Shown: positions 20,634 to 32,834 of the stretch, piece by piece | How positions within the stretch are numbered: the stretch's first letter is position 1 | Layout of the letters: each line of letters begins with the position of its first letter | Assembly (NCBI GenBank): GCA_005784505.1 | Contig: VCAZ01000005.1 | Location: 5,001-69,000, forward strand | Direction: 5' to 3' | DNA from: Bagarius yarrelli | Lineage: Eukaryota > Chordata > Actinopteri > Siluriformes > Sisoridae | DNA: 64,000 nucleotides | Program-made: the position numbers and the translations under genes | The notes under the pieces: model-generated | What the model was told of the DNA's origin: nothing | Databases searched by the model: none | Seen by the model: only the letters and a program-made list of their open reading frames with translations

Positions 20634-22329
20634 CTATGTGTCAACTCCGGAACTGTTGCTAACCCAGAGTTGCAGTGTGTAGTGTTACCGCATGGCAGCG
20701 TGTCTGCTTCGAACCTGAGCTCGAGTTATGTTCTCACCATGTGAGTACTGGGTTCGACTGGCTGCTTTAGATTTAGATTTTCACACACTTACCAAATCAA
20801 CGCATGTTGAGGGATTGGCTATGTTCAAGGTGTAAATGATAGTGTCAAAGGGTTGTGTACAGTGCTCTGACTGGCATGCTTACTTGGAGTTATCCAAATT
20901 TATCCAAATGACAAATATCTACACTGGTTATGGGGGCAATTATAAATGTAATAACAGCAATTAAATTAAAATTTCTCTGCTTGCTGGGTTGCCTAACTGT
21001 CAGTCAGTACCAGTCACAGCTTGAATGGCAGCGTTTGTCTTGATCTGAGAGCAGCCCTGGCGCACAGCCAGCTCACAGCGATGCACGCCTTATTGCATTT
21101 CTGGTATTTATTTATGTAATTGATAATAGTAGGGCCTTGAATCGTCTGCCGCCGCCGCCGTGTCTGTATTTGCAGAGGAAGAAAGAGAACCGAAGTAAAT
21201 CAGTGCAGCAGGAATATAGGAAAACTAAGAGAGAATGAGAGAAAGGAGGAGTACAATTAACCCCCCCCCCATTCCCCCATGCACAGGGCAGCTCCAAGGC
21301 TTGTGTGGTTAATAAAGTTTGCACAGTTTCAACAATCGTTGCGCAACACCTCAGGTTAATGATCTACCATGTGGGGCAAGGCGCAAACAGCGGCACTCTG
21401 GCGCGGAACTCCGGCTTAAGTGACAAACGCACACCCGCTGCCTCGGCATACAATCCAAACCTCGACCTTGAACTTCAATGAAAATAGGCCATAACCTCTC
21501 ATAGAGCAGAGTGTGACATGTGCAGATAAGGTGTATAACAGCTTGCATTGTGCACTCAGTATATAATCTATAGACATTTATTGCTATAGATACATTGGAG
21601 TCTTGTTTCTCAGTAAAATTACTTAAATTATTTTGTTCTAGTGCTTGACTTCAATTTCAAGCTGTTTGACCCTCACCACTTTGGTACCACCTTATCTTTT
21701 GCGTCTCATCCATCTCAGGTCAGACTCTCTGACTCTGTGCTGTGTATGTGTGTATGAAGCAGAGACGTCCCCCCCTTTTGGCAGTTCGTCCACGCGCCAT
21801 TAGCAGCCCCATTGTTTCAGACTCACTTGAGCAATTCCTCATCCAGGGTATGGAATGTGCCTTTGTGTCCCGTAAAGCTAACAGAGGCGCCATGTTACGC
21901 CGTGCTCTAAAAGACCCGAGTTTGGAAGTGGACGCCTGTGTCAAGCCAGACAGAACACACATGCATGCTGGCAAGGCTTTTCTCATAAAACACAGGGACA
22001 AACATGAATCACAAACCAAATGGAAAACTGCCCGGCTGGACTAATGCACTTTCAATAGTGCGTACAGGAGTTTGAAGGTCCGAGGTGTGAGGGATTGTGG
22101 GTTTTAGACCAGTTTTCTTGAACCCTGGTTGGTATTTATAGTTTCCTTAGAAATGTAGGATTGAGTCCAAACTTAGGGTAGATGGGTGACTTTTGATTTG
22201 CCCTTTTTCTGTTTTGTTTCAGAAATAAGTGTGAAATTTATACACGCTTTACAGATAATCACATGCATATGAGTTTATTAAACTTATTACAGATTTAATC
22301 TCTTCTTAATCCTTTAATAACCTCCGCAT
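20634..22329. other. No recognised feature
   Basis: Includes a short GCC run at 21150-21160 and overlapping 100-codon frames on both strands at 21720-22044 with no known similarity. I read the latter as chance. Nothing else is supported. Confidence 0.4.
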
Positions 22330-22492
22330 TTCTGGAGCGGCTTTCCACTAGGCTTTATTGCATGACTGTGGGAATTTACTCATTCAGCCACAATAGTATT
22401 ATTGAGATCAGACACTAATTGTCGGGCGAGGCGGTCTGGGGTGCCGTCAGTGTTCCAGTTCATTCCAAAGGTGTTCGGTGGTTAGAGGTTTA
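22330..22492 (-). pseudogene. Tc1-like transposase relic
   Basis: Read on the minus strand, the sequence encodes an EHLWNELEH block followed by a proline/arginine-rich RPPRPT segment and decayed C-terminal sequence. This is the stretch around the catalytic Glu of Tc1 transposases (usual motif NPIEHLWDELE). Several in-frame stops are present and there are no obvious terminal repeats. It comes from a different Tc1 family from the element at 36454. Confidence 0.7.
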
Positions 22493-23640
22493 GGATTAGT
22501 GATTGTTTAATCAGGGACAGCTTGAATTCCTAATTACGTTCTAGCAGCTCTAGCAGGAAAACTTTGTCCTGTGAATATGAGGAAAAAACAGCCGAGTAGC
22601 GTTCTGTCTGCCTGCATGTCAGTTATGTGGGTCAGGTCAAGACTAGAGTTCGAGCAGTCCTTGAAGGTAGACATTAAGACATGTCTATGAGTTCTCTGCT
22701 GTCTTTAAACAAAGATTGAGGACCCAAACCCCCTCCAAAGAACTTAAATCTCATGATTTAAAAGTTCTTTATATTATAATTAGGATTTATTTTTATGTAA
22801 CTGCTCACAATTGGCTTGATGTAACCCAAAATTGGGAGATAATATTCCAATTTATACTTTAAATTAGATGAACAAACAGTTAAATCTGTATGACAAATGT
22901 TGCATGATGGGTGGAAAGACAGTACAAGTAAGTTTTTCTTTTTTTTTATAAAGTTCTGTCTGTTACTCCGATGAAGTTCTTAGTCTGTGCGCTAGTAAAC
23001 TGACATCAATGTATTTATTTATAGACAATTCGAACCATTTTTCACATCGTTCTGGATAAAGATATACATTTCTATTGCACAGCATATCTTTAAACAGCCT
23101 TTTCGAATGTTGTTTGAGTTTTCGCCGCTACGAAGCACTTATCCTGGAGGCTCGTTCCATAAGGCTAGATTAACAGAAAAAAAACCCCTCCATGATATAT
23201 TAAACGCAGTTATTTATTAACAACATAACTGAACTGCGTATTGCAAAGTTTATAGCCACGTTTGTGTGAATTAGATGTTACTGTTGAAATCCTAACAACC
23301 AGAATTGCATTAATAACTGAATGATTTGCCCTGCAGGCAGAACACAAGTCATAGCTGCCGTTGTAGGAACTTAATCCAACTAAATCTCTTGGCCAATCAG
23401 AAGCCAGGATTTTAACTGCACGGTGGAATTAAAGGATGTCACATTATTTTATCAAAACAGTGTTTTGTTCACCCGGGTTTCACTTTTTGATCACCCGCTG
23501 GAGTTTCCCTCCTTAGGAATATGAGAGAAAGACTGATGAGCTGTTGGCTTTCGAACACATAAACTGTGTCTCGAAGGACGTACTACACACTACACTATGC
23601 CACCAGGCAGTATGTATTTTATGCAACTATACTATCTGAT
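22493..23640. other. No recognised feature
   Basis: Non-coding intronic DNA. Confidence 0.4.
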
Positions 23641-23866
23641 GGCATAGATCGGATGTGACCGACGATGGTTTAAGCTGGAAAAAAGCACATGGATTCTGAT
23701 ATTTTCAGATCGGATTTAGGCCTTCCGATCTGAAAAAATAAATGGGATTTCGAATCTGATTCGTGCTTTAGCGTCTGCCATGTAAGCAGACACATCAGAT
23801 TTTTACTTGTCAATGCGAGTCGAACGTCATTTAATAAGCGACGGTGGCGCATGACATCAACTTAGG
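23641..23866 (+). repeat. Interspersed repeat R2, copy 2
   Basis: Direct-orientation match to 9117-9350 with small indels. No terminal repeats identified. Confidence 0.7.
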
Positions 23867-24061
23867 TGCAACAACAAGGGCTCTCATGTTTGTTTGGTTT
23901 TTTTACCTAAAGAGGGCATTGTGTTGTCGACTTTTAAGTATGGTGCGTTTTGTCTCTGTCCATTGATTATTGCACCGTTTTTCCTTTACAAGTATTTTTT
24001 TGTTTCGCAGTGAATTTATGTAAATGCAGATATCGGACACGGGTCAGTTTTTCTAAGAAAA

Positions 24062-24228
24062 TGTGATGGCTTAGTGGTCAGGATGTTGAACTGATACCAG
24101 AAAGATTCCCAGCACCACCAAGCCACCACTCTGGGCCCCTGAGCAAGGCCCTTAACCCTTAATTGCTCAGTTGTCTAAAAGAGATAAATGTAAGTCTGCC
24201 AAATGCTGCAAATGTAAATGTAAAATGT
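24062..24228 (+). mobile_element. SINE-A, nearly full length
   Basis: Head GATGGCTTAGTGGTCAGGAT, GATTCCCAGCACCACCAAGC, core GGGCCCCTGAGCAAGGCCCT, and tail with CTGCCAAATGCTGCAAATGT. The CTCTGGATAAG block is deleted. Confidence 0.9.
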
Positions 24229-24848
24229 CATCAAAAAAAATCGGAATAAGTCAACAAGACCTGCAGTGTAAATGCGGTTAAAGAGTGTGTTCTGTAATAC
24301 ACCCTGTTCTGATATGTCAACCCTGCCAAATATTGCAAGATCGCGCAGATAATCTCCACAGCAATTATGGTTGTACTCTTTACCCTTTAAAATCATTTTC
24401 AGCTCTGTAAAACCTGATTTGTTGCCACGATTTTAATGGTTTATGGAGTCTAATTGCAGGAGTCACCCAAAGCTCGTTTTGCATTGGCACGGCGTTCCCA
24501 GTCTTCTTTTTTTTTTTTTGATGTTTTGTTAGCGTCTGGAGAACAGCGTTAAAACGATGTAATGTTTTTCTCATACACATCAAATCGCCGAGTTTAACAA
24601 AACATGCGAAATTAAGTTTTATAATTACTCCGATTCTTGAGTTATTACTTGTTTGGTGATGGTTTTGTAAGCAGAAACAGCTGTAAGGTCTGCCAGAAAC
24701 ACAACAGTTCAGTGTAGTTTTTGTGAAAGAGTACTTCGAAATATTTGCTTTTATAAATCCGGTTCTTGACATTTCAAGGAAAAAAAAAGAAAACCCATCA
24801 GTTCGGAGACAGTCTGGAAATGTTTAGATTACCTGAGGCGCTTCTTCT

Positions 24849-24879
<31 letters not shown>

Positions 24880-27164
24880 TTTCTTTTTTTTTAAATTGTT
24901 AACCACAAGTCAAATTGTTGACCACAAAACTCAATTAAAAGTTGTATCTTTCCAGTGTGATAAATCATGCAGGACTGCAATTGTGGGATCAGCACTTTTC
25001 TGTTCCAGTGGATCAGAGCCATATATGTTGCAATGAAAAAAATGAGGTGCGGTGTATAATGGCTTGGGTGGAACAAACCACAATGTACATTAACATGGCC
25101 AGAAATCACAGGAAAATTTTTTTATTAGAGCCATTTGATTAGATAAACCCAGTACACACTGCTAAATTCCCAGACTCAGACTTACCCTGTTGCCCATTTC
25201 CGTTTGATTGAAAGGGAATAATGAAATTCAGGCAATAAAACTGATGGATATATTATTAGTTGGATGGATATGGTATCGTTAAAGTAATGTTATTTTAATC
25301 AACCGGTTTTACGACGTGAATCTTGGGCGCTTTACTACAAGTCAAAACATCACACATATTATTGGTACTGCTATTTGGCTAATTTACTTAAAAATCAGCT
25401 GGGAAGTCAAACTTTCGATTCCCTTTTCTGCCTGAGTTTAAACCAAAATCCTGTGTGAGAATAATCCTAATGTAACTCCCGTAGCCAGACGGCAAAAGGG
25501 CTGGAATGCAGAGCAGGTTTTATTGGGTCAAGGGGGAATCGAAAGTTTTGTTCTTCAGTGTCATATTTTGGGGCAAAAAAAAATGTCAAAAGTCCCTCCA
25601 AAAACAGACCGGCAAGCAACTACTACCTTGTATATTAAGTTATGTGTTTCAAATAATAATTTGCTTCTTGTATTTCCCTAAAAACAGCTTTCAGTTGACT
25701 GCCATAAAAGTGGACGTAGCTGTGTCTAAGAATGGTTTTGCTACCAAATTGGGCCCTATAAAAAAATATGAGGTTGAGTCCAATACCACACCTATATTCC
25801 GCATCAAATATACTATTACATTACTGATAGTACTGTTGCTACGTATAAAACAGAACTCTGGGGGTCCTCAAAGTGTAAGGACCCCCTTAAGAATCATCCT
25901 AAACCCCCACCCGCCACCCTGCCCCGGCGCACCCATTATAGAAACGTGTTGTAGGGTAGATCTGTCACAGAAGCCTTCACAAGGTCGAAGAAATATTACC
26001 AGACGTCACATACAAGTTTATCACTGTTATCAACCCCCCTAGCTGAGGCTCGGTGCCGTGCAGTGCAGTAAATTGCGTACACCGAATTAATAGACAGTGT
26101 GTGTTTAAATGAGCCTGCAGGCTGTTTTTACGCCCTGACATGTTATCAGCATTGTAATGGGCCCGGCCTTGACAGTTCTCAGGATATGAGCCTAAACCGT
26201 TTATTATAGCCGTTGCCGTGTCAGCGTGAGTCTCTTTTGGTTTAGGTATTCGCTAATAAATCTTAAACGCTAGACAGTCAGCGTCTGGAAAATATTTAGC
26301 CTGCCGCGTTTCTACATCATCCATTTTTACCCCCAAATTCACACACCAACAAGTTGCGTTCCGTCTCCTTCACTTATCGATACAGACGGCGCTCCGGTTT
26401 TCGCAGGGGCTCTGATTAAGTTTCATGGGAAATACTTCAGGATCCAAGTATTTCGCCATGGCCAGAAAAAAGACAGCCTTTCTTTGGCTTAAAAGCCTAA
26501 TGACAGTCACGATACACCTCACTAACCCTCAGCAGTATCGCTTTTCTCCTGCTAGCTGTTGCACAAAAGCTGCATCCTGGCACCAGGTGCTTACAGGCTC
26601 TCAGTACGGAGAGTGTCTTCAACTAATCGGTTACACACTCCATCATTAACTACTGAGAAATGATAGACGAATCGCACCGCAGCCCTTGCGAAATTCCACC
26701 GGCATGATGAAATCCAGGACGCTCTTAATTATTCTTATTTATTCGGAATTCTCAGATCAGAAAGGACTTTTCAAAACCAAATCTGGCCAAATTGTACATC
26801 ATATTTGCAAGTTGATGTAAACACACTTGTTTTAATATGGTAACATTTTTGCTTATTAAAGAGCATCCAAGCATTACCACAGTGGGCATGTTTGTCTGGA
26901 CATGTTTATTCCGAACTCCTTTTGGTTGCACTGGAGCAAAGACTGCACCTCAGACCCCCTTATGCAACATTATGATCTCACTTATCAACCCCTTCAGGAT
27001 TTTTCGGCATCTTTTTGTGATTGTTGCCTGTTAAAATTACAATTTTCTTGGCAGCTTTCCTAAAAAAACTATGATTCATGTCGCAATATTTTTAGAAGAT
27101 TACGTAACCACAACATTTTACGTGTTGCAAAACAGTGTTCCTCTGCTTTCCTGGTAGCGCTGCA
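24229..27164. other. Long featureless intronic stretch
   Basis: Contains a CTT repeat at 24841-24880, a T-run at 24506-24519 and a 178-codon + frame at 25506-26042. That frame starts at an ordinary ATG, has no recognisable domain and an AT-driven composition, so I treat it as chance. No exon is supported. Confidence 0.45.
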
Positions 27165-27300
27165 ACAAACAAACGGTTATTCCGATAGCCGATTAATCAG
27201 CGGTTATTAGAGCGATTAATCGAATAATCCGATTTTTTTTCTGTTATGTTCTACTGAAGGCTGAAACGATTAGTCAAAATTCTTGACAACGCTAACAATA
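27165..27300. repeat. MITE fragment rich in ATTAATCG
   Basis: CGATTAATCAGCGG and AGCGATTAATCGAATAATCC, followed by GGCTGAAACGATTAGTCA, resemble the inner element ends at 62900 and 63460-63503. The boundaries are approximate. Confidence 0.4.
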
Positions 27301-27581
27301 AAAACGTTGCACATCATTTTTTTTAATCCCAAAGAATAAAAAGGAACTTTGCTGGAACTTTATCTGAGATTTTCCACAACATCTGATTTTTTTGAACTTG
27401 TTCACATTCTACTAATTCAGATTCATTTACACTCTGTGTGATCATAAGTACATGGCTTCTTCTCTTGGGCTCTGAATCGCATTCTGGTTCTACAGCGCCA
27501 CACTGGTTAAACCATGCTATTGCATGTCTTACATTCAGTTTTATTTAAAAAACATAAATATTTGTCAACAAGGTCATTGAC

Positions 27582-27745
27582 AGTATTTGTCAGACGCCCT
27601 TATACAGAGTGACTAATCTCTTTTATATAACTGAGCAATTCAGGGTTAAGGGCCTTGCTCAGGGGCCCAACAGTTGCAATGTGGTGGTGCTGGGAATCGA
27701 ACCAATTAGCAGTCCATCACCTAACCATTGAGCCACCAACTCCCC
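27582..27745 (-). mobile_element. SINE-A, nearly full length
   Basis: In reverse: tail with AGACGCCCTTATACAGAG, core GGGCCTTGCTCAGGGGCCCA, B-box complement GGGAATCGAACC, and head ending TTGAGCCACCAACTCCCC. Confidence 0.88.
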
Positions 27746-27779
27746 TTTCACAAAATAGGGCCAAACTGACTAATGTCTA

Positions 27780-27866
27780 AGCTTCAACCTGGTGGTGCTT
27801 GGAATCGAACCTCAGTCCTCCAATTAGCAGTCCAACACCTTAACCACTAAGCCACCACCTCCCCTG
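27780..27866 (-). mobile_element. SINE-A head only
   Basis: GGAATCGAACCTCAG and CCAACACCTTAACCACTAAG are the reversed B and A boxes. Core and tail are absent. It is tandem with the preceding copy and head-to-head with the next. Confidence 0.8.
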
Positions 27867-27920
27867 TCGACTATTTCACAATAGTGCTGACTAATGCCAC
27901 TGGATGTGGTATTTACATCA

Positions 27921-28010
27921 TATGGAAGTGGTAGCTCAGTGGATAAGGTATTGGATCATAGATTTATTTCTCTGTCCCACAGTGGTACCATTGTTGGTCT
28001 CTTATAAAAA
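27921..28010 (+). mobile_element. SINE-A head fragment
   Basis: GGAAGTGGTAGCTCAGTGGA is an excellent tRNA-like A box. The B box has decayed to ATTTCTCTGTCCCACAG. The copy fades after TTGTTGGTCTC. Confidence 0.7.
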
Positions 28011-28510
28011 GCCTGTCATCTTAAACACGACTCTTTACAAGGATTAAATTGTAATAAAAAGGCAGTAATTAAATAAAATCGAACAGAATGCACTGAAATT
28101 GCTTAAAATAGTTTAGATCAGAAAAATTCCTGAAGGGTCTCCACTAATAGCATGAAGGGTAAAAGAGCAAAACCCCACAGAAGTGTGGAGGTTATTATAA
28201 GAGCAGGACTAAGACTGAATGTGGATTAGGATCTTTAAAAAAACACAATCTTTTATTCATATAATAAAGCTTTTTTAACTATAGTGAGAAATGTTTTAGT
28301 AGTAAAACCCCATGTTGGTGAGGAATTTTGGTGTAAAACAGTGTAGCAAGTAAAAGAATGCTGCCAGATATGTACTGTAGCACCAGCGCTCCTAGCTAAA
28401 AAGAATAGTGTGTGGAAAGTGTGTGAAAATTGCAGCTGAACTCACGGATCCGTTTTACCTTCCTTGTAGATTATTTTGTAGAATTATATTTAACATTGTT
28501 TTTCCGACTT
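28011..28510. other. No recognised feature
   Basis: AT-rich intronic DNA. Confidence 0.4.
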
Positions 28511-29140
28511 ACAAGTAACCCAACTAACGAGTTTTTGGAGATATAAGTCGTCTCTCAGACTATTTTTTAGTTGCAAGCTAAAATTCGGGTTACGAGCCAA
28601 CTTCAGATACCCCACCGCTAGTAGGCATAGCGAACGCCACAGTGAACACTGTACCATCCACCCAGCATCCCATCTCTCACTCTATAGCTAGTCAGACATG
28701 TGCATTAACAAGTGTGTTAGCAAGTGGAGTCGTCTGATCCCCAAAGTAAATGCCGTACATTATACATGGAACAGACTAAACTATTTATTGGGTTTGAACG
28801 TAGTAGTTTTGTGTCAGTCCTTATTCTGTGTGTGCGGGCGAATGCATTTTTCCCCTCAGGGCTTGCCGTAGTTTTGATGAATTTGCATGCCTATACCGAA
28901 TAAACCAGTTCAGTACATACGAACACACGGTTACATACTTAACAAATCCAGTTTATTGCAGTTCATCCTATTGTATTGTTTTGGGTTTTTTTTGATGGAA
29001 AACTGAAACTCGAATCGAAACGAATTACTGGCATTTTGATATATTTCAATGGGGAAAATTGATTTAACATACGAGTAATTTGAGTTACGAGCTCCGTCAC
29101 GGTACGAATTAAACTCGTAATTCAAGGCACCGTTGTTTTA
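28511..29140. mobile_element. Possible Tigger-like non-autonomous DNA element
   Basis: The left part has CTTACAAGTAACCCAACTAA and GGGTTACGAGCCAAC. The right part has GAGTTACGAGCTCCGTCACG and AATTCAAGGCACCG. The recurrent 'ACTTACGAG/GTTACGAGC' style is typical of pogo/Tigger-type ends. The ends do not pair well, so boundaries and class are tentative. Confidence 0.35.
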
Positions 29141-29720
29141 CCCACCTCAGTTTTAGCAAGCAGTTTTAGTAGCTAAAAAGCTTTCTAGCTAAATATTTTA
29201 AAAACAAAGCGCTCACTCGTGTCATCTTATTTTTTAAAATAGTTTTTTTAAACCATGTGGTTAGGTGTTTGAGAAAGAGGTACAGGAAACAGGTCTGAGA
29301 AAGACTGCGTTGGTCCAGCAGCCAACTCAGTTCCTGAGACGGTGCTTCATTAACAGAGGAAATAACAGTGATTTGAGGCGGAAATGTCTCTTTAGCATGC
29401 ACGGCTGAGTGATCAGTGTTTAGCCGAGTGGCCTGCTGGGGACACACAGTCTCGACAAGAGGAGGATGTGTGTGTGTGTGTGTGTGTGTGTGGAATGAAT
29501 AGCAGAGGAGTGGTTTCTGGATAGAGGTAGCTGGTATTAGCGGTACTTTCCATTTCTTTCAATAAGGTCCTGTTTAGGTGGCACCCCTATACTTCCTGTA
29601 CATGTGTGTGTGTGTGTGTACAGTAGAGGGTTGTGTTATAGGGAGACGTAGATAATGGGGCTTTTCAACAGGGTCCTGTTTAATATAAAATTCCTTTTCT
29701 TATTTCACAGTCTTATATAA

Positions 29721-29756
<36 letters not shown>

Positions 29757-29890
29757 TTGGTTATATGTACTGCCACTTGTCTGGCATTTCCTGTCTGTCC
29801 ACAGTATATGATCCCTAGTGATTTCTGACCAGGGAGCATCCTGTCATGGCACGAAACATAGCAACTCCCAAGACCTCTCGCATCCGTCTC

Positions 29891-29962
<72 letters not shown>

Positions 29963-30449
29963 TGTGTGTGTATTGAATTTATTTAAACTACATTGAAAGA
30001 CACACAGTTAAATAAACAGTCTCTCCCAGTTCATCTTTTACTTCCGCTCACTCATTTCAGGTCTCCAGCATGTGGTTTATTTAACTTTCATGCCTCATCT
30101 TTTCTGAGTTTCTCAGACAGAACTGGTGTGTGTGTGTGTGTGTGTGTGTGAGTGAGTGGTCAGAACTCCAACCATAGGTAAAACCAAGCTTCAGTCCGAA
30201 TTATTTATTTCAAGCTCACTGTAGATTTGTATGCTTTTATTGTTAAATGGAATTTATTATGGGATGTAAGTGTTTTTTGTTTTTTTTACCCAGAATGCCA
30301 CGTACACCCTTCTGCTTTCACACACTTTATTCACAGTGTTACACCGGAGTGGATAAATCATTAAGCACCTCAGGCCTGGGTGGTGGAGTGTTTTCCCCCC
30401 TGTTGCTTAGTGGATATGTGACTTAACCACCTGGTGATTTTTTCTTTTC

Positions 30450-30480
<31 letters not shown>

Positions 30481-30868
30481 TGACATTTTTCTAATGCTCT
30501 CAAATAAATCATGCGATAACCTTTTACACACTCCAGCAGATTAATCATCAGTGTCATAATCGAGGTGTGTGTATTCGTTTGCATTCGAAGCATATAAAAT
30601 GATTCAATGCAAATATGATTCAATATGATTCAGTTCAAGGTCCAATCAAGACGATTCGGTTCAGTTAATCTGTGTGTCTTTGTTAATGTGTATTAGGGTC
30701 AGCAATCCTTAACACTAAATATATATAAATATACAGTGACGGCAGGGATGATTTTTTATTCGGTGAAATTGGTTTAAAGTCTGTTGTTCTGTAGTGTGTG
30801 TGTCCGGTCTGTCTAGAATGACATGAAGGTTTAGAACAAAGAGACATTAAACCCCGAAGAACTGCATT
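29141..30868. repeat. Cluster of (GT)n tracts and a poly-T run
   Basis: GT tracts at about 29467-29492, 29602-29619, 29722-29755, 29894-29971 and 30127-30152, with unique sequence between them, and a 24-base T run ending at 30473. No coding signal. Confidence 0.85.
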
Positions 30869-31178
30869 AACGTCTCCAAGATGCTATGAGAGGCTGACCT
30901 GCAAAGCTACAGTACTGTTTAAAGTTTTACTCAATGCCACTGACATGCGCTGTTGCGCTCCGACGACCGGGGTTCGATTTTACTCAGGTCCTTGACACCC
31001 CCCCCTTTCCTCCTTATATTATCTCGGTCCTGGCAAAATACCCAAAACATGTAACTAAAGAAAGTTTTAGGCAATTTAGTGTAAAGATTTTCTTTATCAG
31101 TAAACATCTATTAACTAAATTAAATCAGAATTTGGTGTAAACATCCTTTGTGTTCTCTTTTAGCATCTTGGAGACGTT
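30869..31178. repeat. 18-bp inverted repeat enclosing 274 bp
   Basis: AACGTCTCCAAGATGCTA (30869-30886) is exactly matched in reverse complement at 31161-31178. The surrounding text (TACAGTACTGTTTAAAG near 30910, TAATTTTGGCCACCCC near 31432) resembles remains of a Tc1-family non-autonomous element, but true ends are not found. Confidence 0.6.
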
Positions 31179-31723
31179 GCTGCAGATTTCAGATCTTTGT
31201 TCTGTTTCTGCAGGTCATGCTAGACAGACTGGGGGAGGATGAGACCAGATGTTTATGTGTGGAGCACCAGCTGTTGTCAAACAAAATTATTACTAGATTA
31301 GTACAATTAATGGCTAAATGAATGTTTGGAAATGTAAAAACTGTTATTTCTTACCGACACACACTACAGAAAAAGATAGAAATAGTCGACTTTAGTATTT
31401 TTACCAGATAAAAATAGTTTGCTGTTGTAATAATTTTGGCCACCCCTGTACTTCCCTATCAAAATCCAGTATGCAAAATCCAGGACATAAAGTGAGTAGC
31501 ATGGAGGAAGCGACTGGAAATTAGTGGAACGCGGTGACGCAACATTTCCCAAGGGCCTAATTAAAGTAGCTTAAAGTATTTACAAAGTTCACATACATGA
31601 TTATATACAGTACAACAGTTTGTAGTGAAATGATTTATACCACTTTACTATCGGGATAGAAGCAAAAGAGAATTATAATAGAAACAAAATCAGATAGAGG
31701 AATAGAATAAAATAATACTGTGA
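31179..31723. other. No recognised feature
   Basis: Non-coding. It may include the right part of the decayed element noted at 30869-31178. Confidence 0.35.
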
Positions 31724-32038
31724 GCAGCGCGGTGGCTTGCTGGTTAATACTGTTGCCTCACAGCAAGAAGGTCCCGGGGTTTTTTTGTGTGGAGTTTGCA
31801 TGTTCCCCCTGTTCTTGTCTGGGTTTACTCCGGGTTCTCTGGTTTCCTCTAACAGTCCAAAAACATGTGTATGTGATTCTAAATTGCCCATAGGAATAAG
31901 TGAGGGGCCCTGTGATGGACTGGCGACCTGTCCAGGGTGTACCCCTCCTGCCTTTTGCCCTTTCAGAGACGGCTGGGATAGACTCCAGCGGATCCCCGTG
32001 ACCCCACATGAGGAAATAAGCAGATATAGAAGATAAAT
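31724..32038 (+). mobile_element. SINE-B, nearly full length
   Basis: Head GCGGTGGCTTGCTGGTTAAT, GTGTGGAGTTTGCATGTTCC, GTGATGGACTGGCGACCTGT, GAGACGGCTGGGATAGACTC and a GAAGATAAAT end. The B box is damaged. Frames of 99-134 codons on both strands here are repeat artefacts. Confidence 0.9.
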
Positions 32039-32788
32039 ATACTGTGTGTAACGTATATACAGAGATTGTAGTAACAAGCGGATAAAGTGACTGCAATGAA
32101 ATTTAAAGTGCGGTTGTGCGTTTTGTAGTGAAGTGCATGCAGGAGTTCTGGTGTGTGTATGTGTGTAAGTGTGTGAGTGTGAGTCCAGAAGAGTCCCAGT
32201 TTCAGATCTTCTTCTGTTTGAATGGCCTGAATGGCCTACAAGAAGAAGCTCCTCTTTATTTTAGTGAGGAATGTGGTTCGTTGTGGTTATTAAACTGCAC
32301 TCGTTCGACATAATCCAACATGACAATGTGAAGATGGTGGATGTAGTAGAGGCCAATAATCATTTTATATAGATCATACATCGCTCTTCATCAGAAATCC
32401 AGACCTCTTCCTCAATTATTAAATGTATTCATCTGCATTATGTGCTTCTTACAAATATTCTATACTCTAAAGTTACCGGATGTAATTGTCCAGTTTTGAT
32501 GGATGAACTCTACGGTTCATGCTAAAGAGCTGATTGTCCTGATTAAAGCTCGCTCGATTGTCCACTCCTATTTAATGTTGTTACAGCGGCTGCACATATA
32601 TCAGCAGCTTGTTGTGTGTATGCTGTAAAGAGCCACTTCATTAATTCTATAAGCGCCAAAAAGCAGTCAAGGTCAGAACCGTTCGATGTGCTTGACTTAA
32701 AACGAGGCCAAAAGAGTTGCATCGTTTTCCTTCGATTTTCTTTCTCCTGGTGTAGTGTTCAGTTTGTGTCTAAGAAAAAAAAGAGAGA

Positions 32789-32834
<46 letters not shown>

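Noticed and set aside
25506..26042. 178-codon frame, the longest outside repeats
   Set aside because: No domain, signal or similarity is recognised. A frame this long is expected about once by chance in this many AT-moderate bases.
31673..32096. Frames of 99-134 codons on both strands
   Set aside because: They fall inside a SINE-B copy. Equivalent frames appear in other SINE-B copies (5626, 45041, 55612).
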